From the NCBI GenBank assembly GCA_934343805.1, contig CAKRIN010000012.1, positions 8,279 to 72,278 on the forward strand: a DNA stretch of 64,000 bases. The letters run 5' to 3'. Every line of letters starts with the position of its first letter. Within the stretch, counting starts at the first letter, position 1. Below, one piece after another: positions 55,866 through 64,000 of this stretch. Origin of the DNA: an uncultured Lachnospira sp. (GTDB lineage: Bacteria > Bacillota > Clostridia > Lachnospirales > Lachnospiraceae). The notes beneath the pieces are model-generated. The model searched no databases. It was not told the origin of the DNA and worked only from the letters and a program-made list of their open reading frames with translations. Made by a program: the position numbers and the translations under genes.

Positions 55866-56653
55866 TTTATCTCTCCCCTGTCTATATTCCTGAATTTGTT
55901 ATATCTCGAATTAACAATATCTTTTGATTTCATCCTGCCAAGAATGCCAAGTTCTTTTTCTAACATTCTTGCTATATCTGAAAAGCACCTGTCTCCTTCT
56001 GCAATTACACCATCAACAAGTCCGGCCTGCAAAAGCTCCTGTGCAGTAAGTTTCATAATCTCACTTGCCTGTGGTGCCTTCTTCGCGTCCTTGTATATTA
56101 TTGACGCAAAGCCCTCCGGAGACAGAATTGAATATACTGCATTTTCAAGCATATACACCCTGTCTGCTGCTGCCAGTGCCAATGCACCTCCGCTTCCACC
56201 TTCACCTGTGATTACGGATATAACAGGTACTGTAAGTTTAAGCATTGCTGCTATACTTCCTGCAATTGCATTACTCTGTCCGTTACTTTCTGCTTCCATA
56301 CCCGGATATGCACCCGGCGTGTCAACAAATGTTATTACCGGTCTTTTAAATTTCTCTGCCTGTTTCATAACACGGACTGCTTTTCTATACCCTTCAGGTG
56401 ACGCCATTCCAAAGTTATATTTTATATTCTCTTCTATATTCTTTCCTTTGCGGTTTCCAATAACAGTTACCGGTTTACCATTAAATTCAGCAATTCCTGC
56501 AACGAGACTCTTATCATCTTTATAATATCTGTCACCATGTGTTTCTATAAAATCATCAAAAAGCACTTCTATGTATTTCATAATATCCGGACGGTCGCTT
56601 TTCCTGGCTGCAAGGACTTTCTCATATGGTGTTAAAACATTTTCATTGTTCAT
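55862..56653 (-). CDS. accA: Acetyl-CoA carboxylase carboxyltransferase subunit alpha
   Basis: 263 aa. With AccD transfers CO2 from carboxybiotin to acetyl-Co[40 protein letters not shown] and [19 protein letters not shown] are typical of AccA. Four-base overlaps at both ends tie it to accD and fabH. Confidence 0.96.
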   Translation of the reverse strand: MNNENVLTPYEKVLAARKSDRPDIMKYIEVLFDDFIETHGDRYYKDDKSLVAGIAEFNGKPVTVIGNRKGKNIEENIKYNFGMASPEGYRKAVRVMKQAEKFKRPVITFVDTPGAYPGMEAESNGQSNAIAGSIAAMLKLTVPVISVITGEGGSGGALALAAADRVYMLENAVYSILSPEGFASIIYKDAKKAPQASEIMKLTAQELLQAGLVDGVIAEGDRCFSDIARMLEKELGILGRMKSKDIVNSRYNKFRNIDRGEIK

Positions 56654-57423
56654 GCTTCTCCTCCGGTATTCACATGCATTTTCAATATCTTTGATAAAGT
56701 CTGCTTCATATCTTTTCTGTCAACTATCATATCTATCATGCCATGTTCTAACAGAAACTCTGAATGTTGAAAGCCCTCAGGCAGCTTCTGTCCGATAGTC
56801 TGTTCAATAACTCTTGGTCCTGCAAAACATATAAGTGCTCCCGGTTCAGCAATTATAATATCGCCAAGGCTTGCAAAGCTTGCGCTCACACCACCTGTTG
56901 TCGGGTTAGTGAGATATGATATAAATAATCCACCAGCATCCTTGAACTTTTCAATTGCCGCTGTTGTCTTTGCCATCTGCATAAGTGAGAAAAGCCCTTC
57001 CTGCATTCTCGCTCCACCGCTTGCAGCAAATATTATAAGAGGCAGCTTTCTTTTCATTGCATATTCTGTGAGTCTTGTAATCTTTTCACCAACCGCAATC
57101 CCCATGCTTCCCATAAGGAATCTTTTATCCATAACTGCAACGGCTGTTTTGACTCCACCGATACGGCATGTTCCAGTAACTACTGCATCCTGCTGGCCTG
57201 TCTTTAATCTGTTTGCTTCAACCTTCTTCTCGTATCCCGGAAAGCTGTTTGGATTGCCTGTCTTAACCTGTGCATACAATTCCCTGAAACTTTTGTCATC
57301 ACTTATAAGTGCAATTCTTCTTGATGGTGTAAGGCTTCCGTCTGCCTGTTCCTCACTATCCCTTAACCTGTTGATAGTACCCCACCTTTTCTTACGCTTT
57401 AAGAAAATGTCATTGATATTCAT
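56650..57423 (-). CDS. accD: Acetyl-CoA carboxylase carboxyltransferase subunit beta, lacking the zinc ribbon
   Basis: 257 aa. Carboxyltransferase core present: [17 protein letters not shown] [56 protein letters not shown]. The four-cysteine zinc ribbon that normally opens AccD is absent: residues 1-75 contain no cysteine, and the protein is about 30 residues shorter than usual. The start overlaps accC (ATGA) and no further upstream in-frame start is useful, so this is not simple misannotation. Confidence 0.93.
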   Translation of the reverse strand: MNINDIFLKRKKRWGTINRLRDSEEQADGSLTPSRRIALISDDKSFRELYAQVKTGNPNSFPGYEKKVEANRLKTGQQDAVVTGTCRIGGVKTAVAVMDKRFLMGSMGIAVGEKITRLTEYAMKRKLPLIIFAASGGARMQEGLFSLMQMAKTTAAIEKFKDAGGLFISYLTNPTTGGVSASFASLGDIIIAEPGALICFAGPRVIEQTIGQKLPEGFQHSEFLLEHGMIDMIVDRKDMKQTLSKILKMHVNTGGEA

Positions 57424-58784
57424 TTAACTGCAATTCCTTCCTTAAGCCACTTTTCAATTTCGGTATGATTCTTCTCCCAGAAACCTGTATTGTAATTTCC
57501 TCTTATAAAATCCTTATGATATGTAAGAAGATGCATGAACTCTCTGTTAGTCTTAACGCCTTCAATTATCAGTTCCTCAAGAGCTCTTCTTAATCGTCTT
57601 ACCGCCTCAAGTCTGCTGTTGCCAGTTACTATAATCTTGGCAATCATTGAATCATAAAACGGACTCACCTCATAGCCTTCAAAAAGATGGCTCTCAACTC
57701 TTACTCCATAACCATCTGGAAAATGTAAGAATTTAATAACTCCCGGTGTAGCCGCATTTATTCTGCACTCAATTGCATGTCCATTAACACATGCATCTTC
57801 CTGAGTGGTATTAAGCTTCATTCCGGCAGCTATTCTTATCTGTTCTTTTATAAGGTCAATTCCTGTAACCTGCTCAGTTACCGGATGTTCAACCTGTATT
57901 CTCGTATTCATCTCAATAAAATAGTAGTCACCCTGTTCATTCACGACAAATTCAACAGTTCCGGCACTATAATAGCCTGCTGCCTTTGCTGCCTTTACCG
58001 CCGTCTCGCCCATTGTCTTACTTCTGTCTTTGCCAAGTCTTGAACATGGAGCTTCCTCTAAAAGCTTCTGGTTATTACGCTGGATTGAACAGTCTCTTTC
58101 TCCAAGATATATTGTGTTACCATATTTATCCGCAAGAATCTGTATCTCAATATGCCGTGGATTGATTATCAACTTCTCTATGTACATATCATCATTGCCA
58201 AATGCTGCCTTAGCTTCACTTTTAGCAGTTTCAAATGCACTCTCAATCTCTTCTTTGCTGAATGCTTTGCGCATTCCCTTTCCACCGCCTCCAGCTGATG
58301 CCTTAATAAGCACAGGATATCCTATTCTTTCTGCAATCTCTGATGCTTCTTCTTTAGTAGTAACAAGACCATCAGATCCTGGCACAACCGGAACCCCTGA
58401 TTTAATCATAAGCTGTCTTGCTGACTGCTTGTCTCCCATGTTGCTTATGATGTCTGCCGATGGTCCTATGAATATAAGATTGTTTTCTTCACATTTCCTT
58501 GCAAATCCAGCATTTTCAGAAAGGAATCCATAACCAGGATGAACAGCATCACATCCTGTAAGCAATGCTGTTTCTACTATTGCATCCTGATTAAGATAAC
58601 TGTCCGCTGCCTTTGCCGGTCCAATACACACTGCCCTGTCCGCTGCCATAACAGCAAGCGAATTCTTATCTGCCGTTGAGTACACAATCACTGTTTCTAT
58701 GTCCATCTCCCGGCAGCATCTTATTATCCTTAAAGCTATCTCCCCACGGTTTGCTATCAGTATTCTTTTAAACACCTCTGCCAC
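57420..58784 (-). CDS. accC: Biotin carboxylase subunit of acetyl-CoA carboxylase
   Basis: 454 aa ATP-grasp enzyme carboxylating biotin on Acc[13 protein letters not shown] start, [12 protein letters not shown] glycine loop, [14 protein letters not shown] and the biotin-carboxylase C-terminal domain. AccB is encoded 5 bp upstream. Confidence 0.97.
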   Translation of the reverse strand: MAEVFKRILIANRGEIALRIIRCCREMDIETVIVYSTADKNSLAVMAADRAVCIGPAKAADSYLNQDAIVETALLTGCDAVHPGYGFLSENAGFARKCEENNLIFIGPSADIISNMGDKQSARQLMIKSGVPVVPGSDGLVTTKEEASEIAERIGYPVLIKASAGGGGKGMRKAFSKEEIESAFETAKSEAKAAFGNDDMYIEKLIINPRHIEIQILADKYGNTIYLGERDCSIQRNNQKLLEEAPCSRLGKDRSKTMGETAVKAAKAAGYYSAGTVEFVVNEQGDYYFIEMNTRIQVEHPVTEQVTGIDLIKEQIRIAAGMKLNTTQEDACVNGHAIECRINAATPGVIKFLHFPDGYGVRVESHLFEGYEVSPFYDSMIAKIIVTGNSRLEAVRRLRRALEELIIEGVKTNREFMHLLTYHKDFIRGNYNTGFWEKNHTEIEKWLKEGIAVK

Positions 58785-58789
58785 CTCCG

Positions 58790-59242
58790 TTAATTAAGGA
58801 TTACAAGTGGCTGTCCATACTCAACCATCGCACCATTTTCTGCTGAAACTTCCCTGACTATACCATCGCAATCTGCTGTAACTTCATTCATCAGCTTCAT
58901 TGCTTCAATTATTCCAATAACATCACCAGCATGAACGCTCTGTCCTGGTTTTACAAATGGTTCCTCGTCAGGACCAGCTGCTGTATAAAAAGTTCCAACC
59001 AGTGGTGCTTTTATTTCTTTAATATGTTCATCTGACTGTGGCTGTACATCCTGAATAGTTGTAATGGTCTGTTCCTGTTCTGCATTAATACGAACAACAT
59101 CTTTCTTTACAGGCACATCGCATATGGCTTCGTGCATTGTCTTCTTTAGTCCAAGGCTTACACCATTCATCTCCAGATCCAGTTCACTGCATCCACTTGC
59201 ATCAAACTTATCTATAATCTTATAAATATCATTAATGTCCAT
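58790..59242 (-). CDS. accB: Biotin carboxyl carrier protein
   Basis: 150 aa. C-terminal biotinyl domain with the biotinylated lysine in IEAMKLMNEV; a Glu/Gln-rich linker precedes it. N-terminal helix binds AccC. Second gene of the operon. Confidence 0.96.
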   Translation of the reverse strand: MDINDIYKIIDKFDASGCSELDLEMNGVSLGLKKTMHEAICDVPVKKDVVRINAEQEQTITTIQDVQPQSDEHIKEIKAPLVGTFYTAAGPDEEPFVKPGQSVHAGDVIGIIEAMKLMNEVTADCDGIVREVSAENGAMVEYGQPLVILN

Positions 59243-59271
59243 AACAAACTGTCTTCCTTAAAATCTTTATG

Positions 59272-59502
59272 TTAAGCTGCGTTCTTGTCTACATACTCAA
59301 CAATTGCTTTAACTGATGTAAGATTAGGAAGTTCTTCTTCTGGAACAGTAATGCCATAAGCATCTTCGACTGCCATCATAAGTTCCATTGAATCAAGCGA
59401 ATCAATTCCAAGATCGTCCTTTAAATCCGCTTCTAATGTAATCTTATCCTCTGAGCAGTTAATAGTATCCATAATGATTTCTTTTACCTTTTCAAATGTC
59501 AT
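59272..59502 (-). CDS. acpP: Acyl carrier protein
   Basis: 76 aa acidic helical protein. Phosphopantetheine serine in LGIDSLDSMELMMAVE. First gene of the fatty-acid operon, directly after the consensus promoter. The PPTase encoded at 10.6 kb could modify it. Confidence 0.96.
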   Translation of the reverse strand: MTFEKVKEIIMDTINCSEDKITLEADLKDDLGIDSLDSMELMMAVEDAYGITVPEEELPNLTSVKAIVEYVDKNAA

Positions 59503-59560
59503 TGTTTTGTTCTCCTTAAATAATTTTATCTAAATATATTTAACTAATATATTTGAGCTA

Positions 59561-59608
59561 ATTATAATGACACATTTCAGGTTTGTCAATACTATTTTGA
59601 TATTCAAA
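59561..59608 (-). promoter_or_regulatory. Fatty-acid operon promoter with FabT-like box
   Basis: Minus strand TTGACA (59584-59589), exactly 17 bp, TATAAT (59561-59566): full consensus. Just upstream, at 59596-59608, TTTGA-NNN-TCAAA has the form of the streptococcal FabT operator. The promoter is the only good one found between degV and acpP. Confidence 0.8.
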
Positions 59609-59612
59609 GTAT

Positions 59613-60440
59613 TTATTTTGTTTCACAGCTGAGTATTATTCCGCCCCGCTCAGCGTAATAACTGCATAAGCCCCCTGCTTCATATATACACACATCCGCT
59701 TCACTGTAGGTCTGCTTTATCATATCAGCAATCTTATCCGCAAGAGCTTCATTCTCAACATGACATATTCTCACTTTCCCACCTTCGTATCCTGCATCAT
59801 CTAGTAATGCCTGCAATTTCACAAGAAGTTTTTTATCCCCTCTGCATTTACCGATTGCTTCCAATGTTCCATGACTGCTTGCTGTTCCTATTACACTTAT
59901 TCCCAGAACCTCCGCAGCCGATGCTACAACCTTGCTTACACGGCCATTCTGTGCAAGATTATGCAATGATTTTAATGAACAGAACAGTCTTGTTTTCTGC
60001 ATATACGCATCTATTGCCCCGTCTATCTCTTCAAATTCCTTTCCCTCTTTAATCATTTGCTGTAATTGTTCCAGTATAATACACATCTGCGGACCAGTAC
60101 TTTTAGAATCTATCACCCTTACCTTAGCCTGTGGATGTTCCTCCAGATATACTGCTCTCGCTGCCATTGCAGAATTATATGTTCCTGACATTCCTGCAGT
60201 TATTGTTACAACAAATATCTCATCATCATCACCAAAAGCCTCAAGCCATGCATCTATTCCAGGACACGCAGTGTATGAACGTCCCTTATGTTTTTCAAGA
60301 ATATCAAGCATTCTGTGAATATCAAGTCTGCCATCATCACAAAATTCGTCTTTATCTGTTGATATTGTCAGCGGAACTGCCTTAAATAACACTCCCTCAA
60401 GTTCCTTTATATCACATGCTGAATCTGCTACTAATCTCAT
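59613..60440 (-). CDS. DegV-family fatty-acid-binding protein (FakB-like)
   Basis: 275 aa. DegV proteins bind a fatty acid and present it to FakA kinase. Typical start LVADSACDIKEL (Ser-Asp of the head-group site), ITAGMSGTYNSA, DSKSTGPQMCIIL and SLKSLHNLAQNGRVSK. It ends 24 bp from the fatty-acid operon promoter, in the same direction. No FakA gene is present here. Confidence 0.9.
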   Translation of the reverse strand: MRLVADSACDIKELEGVLFKAVPLTISTDKDEFCDDGRLDIHRMLDILEKHKGRSYTACPGIDAWLEAFGDDDEIFVVTITAGMSGTYNSAMAARAVYLEEHPQAKVRVIDSKSTGPQMCIILEQLQQMIKEGKEFEEIDGAIDAYMQKTRLFCSLKSLHNLAQNGRVSKVVASAAEVLGISVIGTASSHGTLEAIGKCRGDKKLLVKLQALLDDAGYEGGKVRICHVENEALADKIADMIKQTYSEADVCIYEAGGLCSYYAERGGIILSCETK

Positions 60441-60533
60441 TATAATAATCCTCCTGCCTGACGGAAATGCTCCGTTTAATGTAGTTTTAAATACTATGTG
60501 ATATTGTATTTTATAACTTATGATGTTACAATT

Positions 60534-60554
60534 TACAAAAATGCTGTTTTTGTA
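60534..60554. promoter_or_regulatory. Inverted repeat between degV and tetR, candidate operator
   Basis: TACAAAAA (60534-60541), 5-bp spacer TGCTG, TTTTTGTA (60547-60554). Eighteen bp before the TetR start and about 95 bp before degV. Confidence 0.5.
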
Positions 60555-60571
60555 TATTTAAGGAGTGCATT

Positions 60572-61096
60572 ATGAATATTGTTATCAAAGATTCCAAGAA
60601 CATATTTACACGCATGTGTATAGGTGAAGCTGTCATTAAGCTTCTTGGCAATACCAGTTATGATAAGATACGTATTACCAGCGTAGCAAGGCGCGCCGGC
60701 GTTTCTCGCATGACTTTTTACAAATATTATGAAACTATACATGATGCCCTGTGTGACTATCTTGGCATTATAATCGGTGAATATCTTGATGAGTGCGCAA
60801 AGAACCCAGAGAATGGCAGTTTTCTTGATTATTCGCACATTCTCTTTGCGCTTGAATTCTTCAACAAATATAAAGATTTTTTTCTCACGCTATCAGATTG
60901 TGGACTTCACTCTATTCTTATTAATGGTATTAATAATTTTATGTCTGAACATTTCACCAATCCAAAGAATTATTCCAAGTACAGACTTTACTGCTATTCC
61001 GGTGGACTGTTAAATACATTTTTAAAATGGGAGGAAAATGGTTGTGACTGTGATGCTGGTGAAATTGCCAGAACACTTGAAGAACTCTACAGTTAA
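60572..61096 (+). CDS. TetR-family transcriptional regulator
   Basis: 174 aa. N-terminal HTH: IRITSVARRAGVSRMTFYKYYETI is the classic TetR recognition helix. The C-terminal ligand domain is of the short TetR_C type. AAGGAG ribosome site. Divergent from degV; regulates degV and/or itself by inference. Confidence 0.9.
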   Translation: MNIVIKDSKNIFTRMCIGEAVIKLLGNTSYDKIRITSVARRAGVSRMTFYKYYETIHDALCDYLGIIIGEYLDECAKNPENGSFLDYSHILFALEFFNKYKDFFLTLSDCGLHSILINGINNFMSEHFTNPKNYSKYRLYCYSGGLLNTFLKWEENGCDCDAGEIARTLEELYS

Positions 61097-61102
61097 AAAA
61101 GA

Positions 61103-61128
61103 GGGTGCACCAAGAAACTAATGCACCC
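61103..61128. terminator. Terminator shared by tetR and the MATE gene
   Basis: GGGTGCA (61103-61109) / TGCACCC (61122-61128). On the minus strand the stem is followed by TCTTTTTT. Confidence 0.8.
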
Positions 61129-61149
61129 ATAAAGCAAAACAATCTTTAA

Positions 61150-62505
61150 TTATCCACTAATCTGCGCATGTACTTTCCTGCGCACTATTATAAAGCAGAT
61201 TACCTGCATTACTATAGTCGCAGACCATGACGCCGGATAAGATATAAACAAATCATAAAGTGTCCTGTGACTTGGGAATATTACGAATATCCAGAATATT
61301 CTCATCCCTACTGTACCTATAACCGAGAGTATCATTGGTACGAGGGAATATCCCATACCACGAAGCGCTCCCGGGAACAGATCCATTATTCCACATAAGA
61401 AATATGGCACTGTTGTAATTGATAATATCTCAACACCACATTTAATTACATCATGGCTATTGGTGTATATCATAAGTACTTTATCTCCAAAGATATATGC
61501 TCCACATCCGAACACAAGTGATACTCCTACTGAAAGTATTGCACAATCTATAAGTACTTTATCCATTCTTTTCAGTTTTTTCACACCAAAATTCTGGCTT
61601 GTAAAGCTCATGCATGCCTGTGTTATTGAGTTGATTGAAGCATATAAGAATCCAAGTACATTATTAGCTGCTGTATATCCCGCCATAGCAGTCGAGCCAA
61701 ATGAATTAACCGATGACTGCAGCAGAGCATTTGAGAAATTAATCACTGTACTCTGTATTCCTGCTGGAATTCCCACCTGGAATATCTGTTTAAGATAACA
61801 GCCTTTTATCTTCAATTGTGAGAATCTCAGCTGATAGCTTGAATCAGTTTTGTAAAGACATCTCAACACAAGTACACATGAAATAAACTGTGAGAATATT
61901 GTGGCAATAGCTACACCAGCTACACCAAGCCCGAATACGATAACTAGGAACATATTAAGGCATGCATTTATAACCCCTGCAATTATAAGAAACATCAATG
62001 GTCTCTTAGTATCTCCTACAGCACGCAGTACTGCTGCACCATAATTGTACAGCATAAAGAACGGCATACCTAAAAAATATATTCTCATGTACAAAGTTGA
62101 TAGATTAATTACATCATCAGGAGTTCCCATTAATTCAAGTGCCGGCTTTGCAAGCAGAAGTCCTATAAGTGCCATTGCAATTCCACTTATTCCTGCAAAT
62201 GCAATAGAAGTATGAACTGTTTCAGACATTTCCTTATGCTTTCCTGATGCATAAAATCTTGCTGCAAGAACATTAGCTCCAAGTGATACACCTATAAAGA
62301 GATTAACAAACATATTAATAAGAGCCGTGGTTGAACCAACAGCCGCTAAAGATTCACTTCCTGCAAATCTTCCAACAACAATTATATCTACCGCATTAAA
62401 CATAAGCTGCAATATACCTGACAGCATAAGCGGCACTGAAAACGATATCAACTTGTCCATAATGGTACCATTACACATATCTATTTCATATCTGTTATTG
62501 CTCAT
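61150..62505 (-). CDS. MATE-family efflux transporter
   Basis: 451 aa, twelve helices. Begins with the soluble helix NGTIMDKLISFSVPLMLSGIL and has FNAVDIIVVGRFAGSESLAAVG, the hallmark of MATE family TM1-2, and QFISCVLVLRCLYKTD in the middle. Na+ or H+ driven export of organic cations or drugs; substrate not evident. Preceded by a small gap from the SGNH gene (23 bp), so they may be cotranscribed. Confidence 0.93.
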   Translation of the reverse strand: MSNNRYEIDMCNGTIMDKLISFSVPLMLSGILQLMFNAVDIIVVGRFAGSESLAAVGSTTALINMFVNLFIGVSLGANVLAARFYASGKHKEMSETVHTSIAFAGISGIAMALIGLLLAKPALELMGTPDDVINLSTLYMRIYFLGMPFFMLYNYGAAVLRAVGDTKRPLMFLIIAGVINACLNMFLVIVFGLGVAGVAIATIFSQFISCVLVLRCLYKTDSSYQLRFSQLKIKGCYLKQIFQVGIPAGIQSTVINFSNALLQSSVNSFGSTAMAGYTAANNVLGFLYASINSITQACMSFTSQNFGVKKLKRMDKVLIDCAILSVGVSLVFGCGAYIFGDKVLMIYTNSHDVIKCGVEILSITTVPYFLCGIMDLFPGALRGMGYSLVPMILSVIGTVGMRIFWIFVIFPSHRTLYDLFISYPASWSATIVMQVICFIIVRRKVHAQISG

Positions 62506-62528
62506 TCACTAGCTCCTTTATAACAAAT

Positions 62529-63764
62529 TTACTCCCAATATCCAAGTTCTCTTCCCTTCTGATATATTGCAATGCCCTTTGAATAATAACCATATGCATT
62601 AAAATGGGTCCAATCCGAACGCAGTTTTACTGATATGCAGCCGAATGCTCTGTATATTTTATCAAGAGTATTTTCTCTTAGTCCACAATCCCTTAAACCA
62701 TTCTTTATAAGGTATTCCCTGGTATTAACAAAATGATCTCCAAAGGCCTCCTGCAAAGCACTCTCCCATTCGGTATATTCTATACTTTCATCATCTGCAT
62801 TGTAATCATAGTCCTCATCATCTGCCAGTGATTTTCCCGGATCATCTGTATCACCTACAATAATGTAATTGCTACAGCCGGTATAATCTATAATGGCCTG
62901 ATACTGCGATATTAAATCTTCATAATCGTCCCATCCACCATTACTCCCCATTTCAAGAATCAAAATATCATTCTTATGATCATTTGCAGCTTTAGGTATG
63001 GCTGTTGTTCCATTTTCGACATACATATAATCCAGCTGGTTATTAACAAATGCGTTATCATATATCTTTATTCCAACAACATAATCAGCAGTATCAAATC
63101 CTGCATCTCGGTTATCTGACCAGTCATCATCATCAATTTCCCATTTTTTCTCTATCTGGCACAAAATACCATTGATATACACTGTATCCGGATAATCATT
63201 GTCTTCAATTCCATATCCGCTAAAATCATACATATATACAGGATCACCCTGATCGTCAACAAAACACACATCTTCAAACATGTCTTTAGTCAGATATAGG
63301 TCCCTGTCTGTATACATTTTAAGGCCACCTGCTCTTCTTGTAATCTCTGCGGATGTCTCACCAGACACGCCAAAATTATATGTATTAATTCCTGTAAGCT
63401 TTTCCAATGTATATGGTGTAGTATAGTAACTTATATCAACATCACCCTGCTCTGTGAGAATATAAGCATCTTCACTTCCTACTCCCTCCATCATGCTGTC
63501 TCCCCAGCATGATATACCAGTCATATACATCCCTGGAATCATATTTTCATTATGTATGTTATTATATCCACCTGCCTTAATTATTCTGTCTGGAACATAT
63601 GTATTTTCATGTTCTATTTTATCATCAAAATCAAATGCTCCATGCTTATTATTTTTTATAATCTGTGATTCCTGTTCTTTTGTAAAAGTTTCTGCAACCG
63701 CTGCAAAACATATCATACATATTATTACAACAGTTATTGCCGCCATCAGCTTCTTATATTTCAT
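62529..63764 (-). CDS. Secreted SGNH/GDSL-like hydrolase
   Basis: 411 aa from the ATG at 63764 (GGTGAT upstream). N-terminal signal or anchor helix (about 5-26). Block I Ser in SCWGDSMMEG (Ser about 90), block II Gly in FGVSGETSAEI, block III Asn-like GSNGGWDD, and block V Asp-His in DWTHFNAYGY. These are the four SGNH catalytic positions. A central acidic region, DDDDWSDN, follows. Such enzymes deacetylate or de-esterify polysaccharides or lipids; substrate not known. Confidence 0.7.
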   Translation of the reverse strand: MKYKKLMAAITVVIICMICFAAVAETFTKEQESQIIKNNKHGAFDFDDKIEHENTYVPDRIIKAGGYNNIHNENMIPGMYMTGISCWGDSMMEGVGSEDAYILTEQGDVDISYYTTPYTLEKLTGINTYNFGVSGETSAEITRRAGGLKMYTDRDLYLTKDMFEDVCFVDDQGDPVYMYDFSGYGIEDNDYPDTVYINGILCQIEKKWEIDDDDWSDNRDAGFDTADYVVGIKIYDNAFVNNQLDYMYVENGTTAIPKAANDHKNDILILEMGSNGGWDDYEDLISQYQAIIDYTGCSNYIIVGDTDDPGKSLADDEDYDYNADDESIEYTEWESALQEAFGDHFVNTREYLIKNGLRDCGLRENTLDKIYRAFGCISVKLRSDWTHFNAYGYYSKGIAIYQKGRELGYWE

Positions 63765-63866
63765 AATATCACCCATCATTTCTGCTTATCAGCTACACTG
63801 TTATAACATTAATTCAAATATACTGCAATGCAATTATTTTTCTTGTAAAAAATTGAATAGAACAGG

Positions 63867-63886
63867 TGCACTAAGAAATTAGTGCA
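63867..63886. repeat. Perfect stem-loop upstream of the SGNH gene
   Basis: TGCACTAA / TTAGTGCA around the loop GAAA. It resembles the terminator at 61103-61128, both reading GGTGCACYAAGAAAYTARTGCA. Confidence 0.6.
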
Positions 63887-63889
63887 GTG

Positions 63890-64000
63890 CCATCTATTTT
63901 ATGTTAAGACAATATATAAGTTCTGTAGTTCAGGCACGCTTTCGCTGCTTTCGCCTCGCAACGGATACTAAATTCGTGCTTTGCACTCATTAAGTACCGG
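63890..64000. other. Unassigned edge sequence
   Basis: No gene is visible. There are small inverted motifs such as GTGCTTTGCAC (63979-63989) and repeated GCTTTCGC words. It may be the start of another repeat element that continues past the window. Confidence 0.3.

Noticed and set aside
63890..64000. Possible start of an rRNA or tRNA gene at the right edge
   Set aside because: No match to conserved rRNA termini or a tRNA cloverleaf could be recognised.

Overview
The window is low-GC, AT-rich Firmicute DNA with strong Shine-Dalgarno sites, short intergenic gaps and many 1-4 bp start/stop overlaps. Gene content points to the Lachnospiraceae, possibly a Lachnospira/Eubacterium eligens-like gut anaerobe: a flavin-type FabK fatty-acid cluster, YesM/YesN two-component control of sugar ABC importers, a FliB-type flagellin methylase, and PilT/PilZ/GGDEF proteins. 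The family is inferred from gene content and style; the species is a guess.

Layout. 1-10.2 kb is housekeeping: the start of a TrmH-type rRNA methyltransferase running off the edge, pfkA, dnaE, a PilZ protein, ftsH and pyrG. 10.2-21.7 kb is a minus-strand block: an orphan BlaI-like repressor, an Sfp-type phosphopantetheinyl transferase, a voltage-sensing K+ channel, an ABC-2 exporter (two permeases and an ATPase), a heterodimeric ABC exporter, a FliB-like methylase and two small membrane proteins. 21.8-26 kb holds two divergent proteins of unknown function and an amino-acid ABC importer whose binding domain is in circularly permuted order. 26.0-26.75 kb is a gene-free stretch filled with nested palindromes. 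26.75-34.2 kb carries truA, recQ, a membrane GGDEF protein, pilT, nth and a sodium-dependent transporter.

34.2-46.2 kb is a maltodextrin-type locus: two solute-binding lipoproteins, MalF/MalG-like permeases, a YesM/YesN two-component pair, an alpha-glucan phosphorylase and a divergent AraC regulator. No importer ATPase is encoded here, so a shared MsmX/UgpC-type ATPase elsewhere is likely. 46.2-47.8 kb is a small toxin-antitoxin-like island: a short MqsR-like protein with a MqsA/Panacea-domain partner behind an operator-laden promoter. 47.8-50.4 kb has two small membrane proteins, an AEC transporter and a MarR regulator.

50.4-59.6 kb is a full type II fatty-acid operon read on the minus strand: acpP, accB, accC, accD, accA, fabH, fabK, a second FabK/NMO-like gene, fabG, fabF, fabZ. 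It starts from a consensus promoter with a FabT-like box. There is no fabD in the window, and AccD lacks the usual zinc ribbon. The PPTase at 10.6 kb could supply holo-ACP and the DegV protein just upstream of acpP could supply exogenous fatty acids. 59.6-64 kb ends with degV, a divergent TetR regulator, a MATE exporter, a secreted SGNH-like hydrolase and a hairpin-rich intergenic edge.

The points most worth following are the permuted substrate-binding domain fused to its permease, the palindromic units at 26 kb whose loops are identical while their stems co-vary, the inverted repeat that can occlude the malE-like ribosome binding site, and the Panacea/MqsR-like pair.
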